NCBI GenBank assembly: GCA_030141605.1
Contig: JAQGDQ010000061.1
Span: 669,685 to 733,684, forward strand
DNA length: 64,000 nucleotides
DNA from: Tubiluchus corallicola
Taxonomy: Eukaryota > Priapulida > Priapulimorpha > Priapulimorphida > Tubiluchidae
Direction: 5' to 3'
The notes under the pieces are model-generated. The model was not told where the DNA came from, did not search any database, and saw only the letters and a list, made by a program, of their open reading frames with translations. Below, piece by piece: positions 1 to 9,900 of this stretch. How positions within the stretch are numbered: position 1 is the stretch's first letter; each line of letters opens with the position of its first letter. Both the position numbers and the translations under genes were made by a program.

Positions 1-211
1 AAGAACGCTCTCATTTTATCATCCGGGAAAATCTCAAGAGGCATTGATACAAAATTAAATGTTAAAACATTTTTACAATTCCCAAGCGGCCTTACGAAGC
101 AAGGCGCATCTGACGGCAGGAAGCGATGTTGCAAATGGTCGGAGGTCCTGCGTTTTTGAGGTCGCCAACGTTCTTTGAGAAATGAAATGTTAGAATAATC
201 GAATATCAGGG
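1..211. other. Left edge, probably channel-gene intron
   Basis: Lies upstream of the terminal channel exon. No exon, tRNA or repeat recognised. The part 88-165 is richer in CpG than its surroundings but shows no coding pattern. Confidence 0.4.
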
Positions 212-234
212 GTGAAATCTACGAAAGCGTATTA

Positions 235-264
235 GGCTGCCAGGCCATAGAAACTCATGCTTCA
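235..264 (+). repeat. Left terminal inverted repeat of the Harbinger element
   Basis: 30 bp, exact reverse complement of 1150-1179. Preceded by the TTA duplication. Confidence 0.92.
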
Positions 265-366
265 TGCCTCATGCTTCATACTTCATGCTTCATGCTTCAC
301 GGCCCACTGGGCCATAGGGGCTCATGCTCTCACGCTTCACACACGAGTCTGCGTTGCGCATTCAAA

Positions 367-672
367 ATGGAATCATCTGACGAGGAAGATTTCTTGATTT
401 TGTTGTGTCTCAGAAGAAGGAAGCGAAAGAGACGGAGAATATGGTGCCGGGAGCATTTTTTGCTCAGAGAATCCAGAGGAGAATTTCAGCGGACATTTCA
501 ACACCTCGTGGACAATCCTGACGAAGAACTATTTCATAATTATACAAGGATGTCGTACAAGACTTACAGTACATTAAAGTCCCTCGTGCTAGGACATCTG
601 AAGCCACGCCATTCAAATTGGAGGAGGCCAATCGAAGCAGAACAAAAGCTCATCATAACTCTCAGGTGGTAA
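367..672 (+). pseudogene. HARBI1-like transposase, N-terminal fragment
   Basis: Open from ATG at 367 (MESSDEEDF) for 101 codons to TAA. Shows the HARBI family N-terminal layout: a basic RRRKRKRRR stretch, then GEFQRTFQHLVDNPDEELFHNYTRMS, then HSNWRRPIEAEQKLIITLR. In relatives this region precedes the DDE nuclease core, with the order F-x-x-x-x-R-M-S and then an I-x-x-E-x-x-L-x-x-T-L-R-like run. The frame stops right after TLR, at a CAG|GTGGTA that could be a splice donor. No later transposase exon exists in the element. An in-frame ATG at 271 would add 32 residues that come from the subterminal repeats and is unlikely to be real. Confidence 0.75.
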
Positions 673-679
673 TTACTAG

Positions 680-1048
680 TCAAAGTATGTTTGTCAGATA
701 AGCATGCACTGACATGACCACATAAAAAAGTAGATCTAACCCCCCCCCCCCCCGATAAAAAAGAAAGGCCACACAAAAATTCCAAAATGTTTTTGATGGG
801 TAAAATTTAATTATTTTATGTTTTTCAGATATACTGACATGACCATATAATAAAAACAAAAAACGAAAAAGGAAAATGAAAAATTTGAAAAGGTTTAGGT
901 CACAATGTCCCGACGTTCCATCAGCAGATATGTTTTCAAGACGTGCCAGGTCCTGTGGGATGTACTTGCAGTCAAAAAACGCTCTGATATCCAGTCTGCC
1001 CCCGGACTCACGTCTCGAAAAAGTGAACATGTTCACTTCTAGCTTCAT
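680..1048 (-). pseudogene. Possible start of the second Harbinger protein (uncertain)
   Basis: A 122-codon minus-strand frame opening 131 bp inside the right end. Its first 55 residues (up to GTSGHCDLNLFKF) look protein-like, while the rest runs into low-complexity sequence and a 14-base C run (740-753). Autonomous Harbingers carry a second, Myb-like protein gene, and this could be its 5' end. I do not recognise a Myb motif here, so this is inference from position. Confidence 0.3.
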
Positions 1049-1149
1049 GCGTGAGTCGTGAAGCTTGAAGTGTGAGGCGTGAGCGGAGGTCTATGGCCCA
1101 CCGCAAATAAGATTACGTTTGTTCATTTTTCCACTCACGCGTTTAGACG

Positions 1150-1179
1150 TGAAGCATGAGTTTCTATGGCCTGGCAGCC
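1150..1179 (-). repeat. Right terminal inverted repeat of the Harbinger element
   Basis: 30 bp, exact reverse complement of 235-264. Followed by TTA at 1180-1182. Confidence 0.92.
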
Positions 1180-1366
1180 TTAGGGTCATGATATCCGATT
1201 ATAAAAATCTGAGGTTGTGATATCTGATTATAAAAAAATCTGGTTATACCAGATTTTTTATAATCGGATATCATGGCCCTAATACGCTCTCGTACATTTC
1301 ACAAAGGCACAACTATAAAATACATTTTGTCTTTTTAAAAATACTACAAGAATTTTTTCATTGCAG

Positions 1367-1576
1367 GAACAAGTCGTGACGGTTATCAGAGGTTACACAT
1401 TCGCTTCTCTGATGTCAGACATTGGTGGATCACTTAGTCTATTTCTGGGTAGCGGTATTTTCACAATATTTGAGATAATCGATTTCGCTATCGTCAGTGT
1501 TCATAAGAAACGTAAAGAACAGAGAGAAAAGAGGGCAAGTGCCGGCGTTGAAGAAATGCCCATGAATAGTAAATGA
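1367..1576 (+). CDS. DEG/ENaC/ASIC-family cation channel, last coding exon (partial gene)
   Basis: Terminal exon of an amiloride-sensitive-type sodium channel; the rest lies left of the window. It starts after a TTTTTTCATTGCAG acceptor in phase 0 and codes 69 residues to TGA at 1574. The segment MSDIGGSLSLFLGSGIFTIFEIIDF is the second transmembrane helix and pore of this family (relatives read D-I-G-G-Q-x-G-L-F-x-G-A-S-x-L-T-x-x-E). A basic tail (HKKRKEQREKR) follows on the cytoplasmic side. The usual G-x-S selectivity-filter triplet reads G-S-G here. Such channels are trimers in the plasma membrane, gated by acid, peptides or force. The subfamily cannot be told from this exon. Confidence 0.9.
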   Translation, partial: EQVVTVIRGYTFASLMSDIGGSLSLFLGSGIFTIFEIIDFAIVSVHKKRKEQREKRASAGVEEMPMNSK

Positions 1577-1621
1577 AAATTTAGGTTTACTGTTCAACTA
1601 GCTCAATGTAATCTACATTCA

Positions 1622-1627
1622 AATAAA
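1622..1627 (+). promoter_or_regulatory. Poly(A) signal of the channel gene
   Basis: AATAAA 46 bp after the TGA stop, followed by T-rich sequence. Suits the short 3' UTR of the DEG/ENaC-type gene. Confidence 0.55.
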
Positions 1628-2750
1628 GTGAAATTATGATTTAAGCAAAATTTATATTATACTATAGTTGCACCAAACAAGCCGTCGGGCACTGTCAACT
1701 GACCACTATTCTTTTTAGATTAAAAATTAAATTAGCCAAAACATAACAGCTTAAAGAAGCTTAACAATGCAAGAATAGAAAAGCAAGCAAGTAGATAAAA
1801 ATTTCTCTTTGTACAACTTACTTTATTTTCCATTAAAATTTTTTTTATAAATCTGTTCTATTTCTATGTTCTGGGTTTCATTCAACATTTAAATAGGATA
1901 CAAACATCACATGAATAATTACTTACTTATTAAAAAAATATTAACATCTATTCACCACCAATTTGTTCTCGAAAAACAATAAAACTGTGTTTTGTCCAGG
2001 ATGAAAAGAATACTGTAGGCCTTATACAGAAGCTGACTGATAAAGATTATGCACAGAATTAAAGTAATAGAACTTGTTAAAAATTCAAGTGATAAAAAAT
2101 TCAATAAAAAATTAGAGGGTGAGATAAGCAATAGGACTATGTATTAGCATTTTGTTAAAAGTAATACTAATTCCATTGGTTATTGCAATAGTGTTTAACT
2201 GTAGAATCTACATAAAATTAATTTGAAATATGGTAGGCCTAACAATCAATATTTGCAAGCAGTCTACAATGATTGTAAATAAATCAGTAAATAATGTCAG
2301 AATTACAGGCCTGCCTTACCTAATTCGTACTAGAAAAGGAATGAGGTCAATCAGACCAAGCCATATCTGAAAATGTCAGTCTGACAAGGAAGTATAAATG
2401 TTTACACCCCAATACCTTTTACAACGGGATAAAAAACAATACCCAATACAATGGGATAAAAAACTGGCGTAGGCTCATTAAACTTAATTGAATATGTATT
2501 CTATAAATGACTCATTATCATTTGGGTGGTAAAGAGTTAAGAAGTGCTAAATGCTCTGCAGTTAACAGGGCATGTAGAACTGTAAAATGAACAACACGTA
2601 TTAACATAAAATGACTTCGTACAAAAAACAACTGTACGAAGAATGCATACGCGATTCTCAAACGAAATGTGCAAAAATTTAACAGTTGCAAGGCTGCAAA
2701 AATGTCACAACCATCATACATTATAAAATCATTTCTTATATAAACAAAAC

Positions 2751-2772
2751 ATATATATATATATATATATAT
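2751..2772. repeat. (AT)n microsatellite
   Basis: About 11 AT units in the intergenic region. Confidence 0.85.
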
Positions 2773-3783
2773 GTCAGACTATTTCATGTAATGTACAGTA
2801 TTTACACATTCAGTATACTTACAAGCATGCAATTCTACACAGTGAAACAATTGCCATATATAAAAATGTTGACCTAGATGAAAAATATGTACAAAATTGT
2901 ATGAAAACAATGTGTGCAGGAGAGTAGCTTGTACAACATCGTACTGAAATCACATTTTATACCATACATGTATTAAGCCACTTTACACCATACACACTAC
3001 ATTACACTATTAATTGTATTCAACATTCACATTAGTGGTTACCTAGTTACACGAAACATCAACAACGTAGATTAGTACATAGGTAATTAATTCAGCTTCA
3101 TAATACGATCATTGGTAAATAAAATTTTCATGACAGCAGCACCACATTAGGTGAAAATTAAATTATAAAAACACATTCACTTTTATACATAATTATAATT
3201 AAATCTTCATTAATTATACGCTATGGTTTTATAACCAGATAGTCTAAGATGTGAGGAATTTGCTTGCTGGTAAAAAGCATAAATCTGTAGGAAAGCAATT
3301 TTTATATTAACAATTTAAAAAGTTCTTAATTATGGCTCTCACGTTTCATTGGTTCAGATCTAAAATAACTTTCGATTATAGTTTAAATTAAAAGTAATTC
3401 ATGAGTGAGTTTTGATCTAAAATATATCTCGATTGCTTAAAATACTTTTGATTGAGATTAGATCTAAAATGTTTAATGAAAGTTTTAATAGTGGAAAACA
3501 AAGATAACGCTTGCAATTTGTTTAAGAATGAGGAGAATATAACCAAGCACAACCACAAATCATAAAAGGACAACCGTTCTCTGTCTCGTCCAATGAAAAA
3601 CTGACAGATGCACTGAGGCTACGTAGTTGTTAAAACCCAAGCTGATTTCGTATCATAAACATACACTATGCATATTTACACTTAGGCTGTTAATACGAAG
3701 TCCTCCATTCTCTTACTACATCCAGCGGGAATAAATAATTGCACAACGGCTAACATAATAATACAAGATCATTTCTAGAAATA

Positions 3784-3957
3784 TCACGTATCCGTTTCCG
3801 CAATTGTATTATGCACTTGTTCTAGTTTGTAGGATAGTTTGTTCTTGCGGGAGAACTCATCATCCTGCAGGGTGCGCATTAGCTGTTCGTTGTACTTGCA
3901 CGCGTAGCCATAGAGTTCAAACAGTGCCACGTTAGTGTTGAATTCATTAGTGTGTGT
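3784..3957 (-). CDS. PLXNA: Plexin exon 33: C-terminal coding exon and stop
   Basis: Residues 1895-1951 and TGA at 3784-3786. Encodes [38 protein letters not shown] and ends AETDT. Plexin A proteins end near V-D-T-M-A; B proteins end T-D-L, a PDZ ligand. Here the last residue is Thr, so a standard PDZ motif is not evident. Confidence 0.96.
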   Translation of the reverse strand, partial: THTNEFNTNVALFELYGYACKYNEQLMRTLQDDEFSRKNKLSYKLEQVHNTIAETDT

Positions 3958-6900
3958 CTGTAAAAATAGAGAACGTTTAGGTCAACATTTCATATCCATA
4001 GCACTAGAAAATTTGCTTTAGATATTATTCTTTTCTTATAATAGCATTTTTATTATTGCCAAAAAGAGACAAAATAAAACCTTCGACCGCAGTTACTACT
4101 GATAAAGAGGGCTCAGGAAGACATAATGGTATACAGGTAATGTAGCTATTGAAGATAAAATACATAGAAATAGATTATGACCTAATATACTATGAAATAC
4201 ATTCAATACTACAGTGTTACGTACAAGTAAAGAAAAAGCACAAAATATACCATACTAATAAACAAATCGATGAGTATTTTTCCAGAATTAGATGATATTC
4301 ACAAAAATTTAGTACCGAGTTTGAAAAAGACAAATCTCTTTTATTGGAGACCGGAAAGGAAAATCTCGAGAAGAGCTTATAAATAATATCGGACTATAGT
4401 GTGTAATGTGTACATACAAGCATAAAGCAGAACAGTGACATGCTTGCTGGGCTGACAAGATTGTTACTTAGTGAATAATCACATTTCCATTACAACTAAT
4501 AAAATAGTTGTACAATTTTAGGATCTTGGCCATTAAAGTTATTTTAGCTAAGATTAACATCTGAGATCACAGTTTCAAAAATTTCCAAATTTTGAAATTT
4601 GAACATCTATGGCACAGTCCACATTGTACAGATAATAATAATAATTTTGTTTCGGACATAGTCCAGGGAGAACACCTGAAGTAACTCAGTACTTAAGGTG
4701 AACTAAATTATTATTACCCGTATGATGATCCAGCATAATCCGATAAATCAGGGTGCTTGGTCAAAGAACCAACGGTACTAAAAATCTTTGAAATAACTCG
4801 GTCGGGAGTTGAACACGAGACCTCCCGGGTGGCAAAGCAGGGACACTGCTATTGAGCTACACCCCTCCTGATAGCAACGTTATTATGTTGCCGGTTGCTT
4901 TTTGTGACATGCAACAACTAACTCTTTAGTTTTCAACAACTAAGCAGTTGCGTGACAATGTCTTTCCTTGCAAACTGGAAGGGTTACGGATTTTGATAAC
5001 GTTGCAAAGTTAAAACTGCTTTGCTGTAGCACAATGCTATGTTTTGCTGCTCACAAAATGTTTTACTTATTGACAAGCTGCTTCAGCATTATGAAATGAA
5101 TGGCTAAAGAGTTATTATTATCTTTCCAAATTTTATACATAGAATATGCAGACATAGTTTTTATGAACATGCTTTTAGGAGCAAACTTATGGCACCCGAT
5201 ACATATTCAGGCAAGTGTAACAAGAAAACTCGCTTTAGGAGTATGCTTAAAAGCAAATAATTTAGAAATTACTAGAATGGTCTGACCTACCCTAGACTCT
5301 TCAGCCAATACAGCGTTCATGTCTTGGTCACTAATGGCAGCCATCAATTTAATCTCTTGATAATACCTGCAAACAACAAAATTACAATAAACACCACATA
5401 CAGCGGAAAATTGTTTTTGTGAACAAAACCATAAAAAATCATAACCAAATTCAAGTTTTAATTCTAATTTCTACCTAAAATGGTGATTCACTGAATTAAA
5501 GTTTATCTAAAAAAAATCAGCTTATTTATGAAGTCTAGCTGCATTTCTGTTTTGAGGTTCTAAAATTTTAGTTATGCTAACACACCACAGGCAATACTGA
5601 ACGTTAAAAAGCTATAAGGGCTTCCAGGTCATGACCCACAGACCTTCTACTTTGCATATAGCCATCATCAGGGTATTTTTCTGACTACTACAACTGCTGT
5701 CTTTCATTAACAAACAGTTTTCAAGTGAAAAAATAGTACGGAAAGCCTCTCAAGTCAGCTTACTGTTATTTCTGTTCTCACACAAAAATTAATCTATCTA
5801 ACGCAGCACAAGGGTATCGGGACTTTAAAGAACACATAACAGGTTTACCACAATCAGGATTTTATCAGTAGAAAGTCAATTTAATTCACTACCTTCTATA
5901 TTTGCAACTGCTACTGTTCTTTCTATGAATACACAGTTTTAAAGCAAATAAATTAACACTGGAAGTCCATTTTTCTGGAAGACAAGTGCAGCAACTGTTA
6001 ACGGATTGCAAAAATTAAGATGGTTATTCTTAATGGCACTTTATTGGTTAAAAGATTAGAGTTATTCTTGCGACTGCAGTTCCAATTCTGAACGAAACAG
6101 GTTAGAATCAAAAGCAGTTTTATTTTTTGAGAATTTTCACAACATTTTTACTCTACTACAAATATTTATTTCCAAGCGTATTAGAACGATAGACAAGTAA
6201 ATAGGATTCTTAGCTAATAAAGAACAAAAATTACATACTTTTCAACCCATTCTTTGTATGTTGGAATATCCTTTGCATACAGTAGCTTACTGGCGGGCGA
6301 GTCTTTGCCCAAGCGGTGGTCGGACGTAGAGCAACTGTCCATGAATGTTTGTGCAATAACCGATAAGCAGGCATCTTGAATGGTGGTCTTGTGAATGTCA
6401 AAAACGAAGTTTGGATTTTTGATCAAATTAACCCAGAATCGCAAAGGAAGACTGAAAAAATACGTACAGCTGCTAAGTCAAAGCTTGATAGCATTGTCAG
6501 CATTAATTAACAATGTTGTCAACAAAAGTATTGCTTATTGTCTTCATAAAAATATAATTTTCAACTTTGACAGTTCATCTAACAATGGAAGTCAATTCAA
6601 AAAGTTTCCAAAATGGCAATGCATTTTGAAAAATTTCCCTAATAAAGCAAAATGAATTCCAACATTTAAACTCCTGTCGAACCTAGCCCAGGAATAAGGC
6701 TACAAATTTTATTTTCATTGCTTCGATATAAATCTATTTTGTTGAACTGTCACAGTAAATGCTGCAAAGCAAGGTTACGATGTACAGTGTAGCCTGTTAG
6801 AATATACAAAGTCGTTCAAAACTATAACATGAAACTGTTTCATTATGAAATAACAATTTGTAACTGTTGATGCGATATGTTCAGTAGTATCACAACTACA

Positions 6901-9900
6901 TATGTGCAAAACTACAGCCATCATAGAAAAGTTGGAAAAAATTTGTCTAATAAAAGCTAAGTCTACCAACGGTAAAGATATTTTTGGTAAAATAAATAAA
7001 TTTTGAATACAATGCAAATTGAAATTGGAATATAAAAAATCAAATAAAACTACTGCTATGATCAAGTTATAATCAGTGGAATGAATATATGAACATATTA
7101 TTTAAAGATGTTAATTTTTGTAAAGCTGTGATCAAAGAGTTAAAACTACCTATTGCTTTTCCAAGTGTGCACCACTTCATGGTCCGTTATTCCATGTTGT
7201 AGCGCTTGGTCATCTAGGAAGTCAAACATGTACTTGATGGCATGTGGAAGACCACCTACCCGATGATTTGTGCTAAATATGATCTCGAATAGATCATCCA
7301 CAAACTTTTGTAATGTGCCCTGTTGAGGAGTAGAAGTATTAAAATAAAATGAGTTTCTATACAAATTCTGCATTTCCAAAAACAAATCTGACAAATTCCT
7401 TATTTTCCAACGCAAACAGAATAATTTGTTTAGGAACAACAGTAACATACACGGATCAACTCAACTTCGTCAGCCAAAACTGCAGGACATTCATATCTCG
7501 GTTTGACGGACCGCGCATTACCAGTATCGGAAGAATTGGACAAAACCTAAACCGTTAAACAGCCCCTCATACTACAGACACAGTCCATCGTTTCGTGAGC
7601 TGACCACTAGTTGGCGGGCCGTAACTTTGTTTGCATCATTACATCAGTGTAACCACATGTATATCTCTATATATATAAAAACATAGATTCAATTATGCGG
7701 AGTTATTCAAGTCAATTATCGATAGTTTTTATATACTTTTGCATAGGAGCGGCTTGCGCTAGATGTTTTTGAGACAATTAGGCGATTGATTCTACTTTAC
7801 CATGAGTCTAATACATGGTGCCCACTGTATTAACTTAAGTGTTAGATACGGACAGTCAGCAAATTCGGACCGACATCTCCCTGCTTTTGTCCGGCAAGCG
7901 GAGATATGAGTGTACTGTCAAATTTTGCACGTTCAAATGCAGAAAAATAATTGTTTAGCAATAGCATATAGCAATGTATTATGTTACCTTTGTAGCTAAT
8001 AACCGGGTTAGATATATCTCTGAAACCAATTTGTTGGACCGTTCACCCTCCTTGTGAGCTTCGTTTTCTTGTGGCCTCATCTGTAGTAAAATAAACCTAA
8101 ATTATAATATACGTACATAATACAAAATAACAAGTTGATGCATACGTAAACAAGAAGGAACATGCCTTAAGTAACAAAGAACAAAATTAGCTGATCTTCT
8201 ACATGATATGACATAAACTCAATAATCTATAACACTACTACTATGCAGTAAGCTGTACTCCAAGTTCAGTTGACAACTGAATAATACTGTCTCGTAAAAT
8301 TATTATAAAAATATTTATGGGGGGCCTGCTTCTTGATCTCCCTTCATTATTTTCTTTAATAACAGTGATTATTTTCAGATAATTATTTTTGTTATACTGA
8401 TTGTATACTATATTTCAAAATTGCGTGCCACTTAATGTGATTATGACATACGCTGAATCAATAAATTCTTTTGAAACTTTGAAATTTTTTGAAATTAGTT
8501 AAAGCAACTAGAAAATGCTTAAGTGAATGACTACAAGAATATTTCTGTAGTGCATAAATGCATACTAAATGCCAGTATTTGACTGGTGGCTCCGTGATGA
8601 AGTTACGGTCCATGGGTGTGGCCGTCCGATTAAGAGGAGGGCTCGCAGTTCGCAGAGAAGAATGAGAGACATTCTCTGGCAAGACAGCTAAAAATTAGAA
8701 AACACGAAGTTAATAATATGTAGTATTGTAATAATAGCTATAGTGATGGCAGTGAATTGTGAATAAGAGAAACTTACATGTTAACATATCTTCTGACCAC
8801 TATGTATTAATTAACGAATATTTAAATGAAAATCAATACTCAATGAAAATGTCTGAAACATTATACACAATTTCATAATTACACATTACATTTACCAAGC
8901 TCATTACTTGTAACATGCAATTAGATGTAGCTTTTGTACAAAAAAATTGCAAAAAGTAGTATCTCAAAAACTGAATAAAGAACCAACAAGATTTTTCTAA
9001 ATTTGCATCAACTGCAAAGAACGTAGTTTTTGCAGCATGTTAAATTTTTTGATACTGCATTTCGGGTCAAAAATATGCGACATGATGTTTTATCATGTTA
9101 TTTTGTATAATGACAGTGTAACACTTGTTAGCTCAAAAGAAAGCAACTATATGTACTGAGTTAAGAAGTACTGGTCAACAATTAGGGAAAAATTCTCCAG
9201 TAGTTAATGACTGTAAGCTTACCGGATCGGGAACCATCCGACCTCACTGACCGATCAGATACTAAACTAGTGTTCGGATTGAACATGGATTGTTTTGGCA
9301 CAAGAGCTAGTGACGCACAGTCAGGCACCTTGTAGTGAGCTAGTGTATTCAAATGTTTCCACTCGGTTTCCTGTTTGGTGGAAATGTCATCGTCTTGCAA
9401 GACTAGTCGACCAGACACACCCGTCCTCCATTCTGTCACAAACACACACACACACATAAGTTCATGAAAGTTTTTAAAACCAAACATGACTGAAAAGTGG
9501 GAAATAAGGAAAAAGTTGGGACGAGTCTGGACTAGAACCAGGTATTTTCGATTTTAAGTGGAAAACTATGACAACTAGACAAACAGTTCCTTGTACATAC
9601 CCAAAGCAATAATTAATTGAATTAACTAATTGTTAATAAGTGACTTTAACATGTATTTTAAGAGCATATTTTAACTTAATATAGAATTGTACATATCATG
9701 AATCACGTGATTCTTACCCTCCCCATAATGAAGGAAGGAGGAATAATTAAAATTTCAAAACAGATGGTAAAAGTTTTCATTAAAAGTGAAATACAAGAAA
9801 TACTGAGAAAATTATGATACACCAAGTAACAAAAAATAGAATCATCATAATAAAAAACTAAATTAACATACTAGCACTTATAACAGCACTTGTGGTAATT

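Larger units (their letters stand above)
235..1179 (+). mobile_element. PIF/Harbinger-type DNA transposon, internally deleted
   Basis: 945 bp with perfect 30-bp terminal inverted repeats (235-264 and 1150-1179, beginning GGCTGCCAGGCCATAG), flanked by a 3-bp TTA duplication (232-234 and 1180-1182). A 3-bp target duplication is the Harbinger hallmark. Just inside both ends are many copies of a CATGCTTCA-like word. The interior keeps the first part of a HARBI1-like nuclease gene (367-672) but no DDE catalytic core, so it cannot transpose by itself. Identical TIRs suggest a fairly recent insertion. Confidence 0.9.
212..1302. mobile_element. Older foldback/MITE element interrupted by the Harbinger
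   Basis: Removing 235-1179 and one TTA leaves a near-palindrome of about 143 bp. Left arm: 212-234 plus 1183 onward (GGGTCATGATATCCGATTAT). Right arm: about 1245-1302. The outer 23 bp (212-234 against 1280-1302) match at 21 positions; inside, GGGtCATGATATCCGATTATAAAAA-TCTG pairs with the copy ending at 1280. A third partial copy lies between (TGTGATATCTGATTATAAAAA, near 1214-1234). Confidence 0.75.
1577..3783. other. Region between two convergent genes; 3' UTRs
   Basis: AT-rich, no coding pattern. Holds the channel gene's 3' UTR on the plus strand and the plexin 3' UTR on the minus strand. The clearest minus-strand AATAAA I found is the TTTATT at 1822-1827, far from the plexin stop, so the plexin cleavage site is uncertain. 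An (AT)n run lies at 2751-2772. Confidence 0.6.

Noticed and set aside
271-366. Upstream ATG extending the Harbinger protein by 32 residues
   Set aside because: Those codons are made of the element's subterminal CATGCTTCA repeats; the ATG at 367 starts the family-like sequence.
4795-4873. tRNA gene on the minus strand
   Set aside because: Both promoter boxes are present but the acceptor stem does not pair and a SINE body and tail follow.
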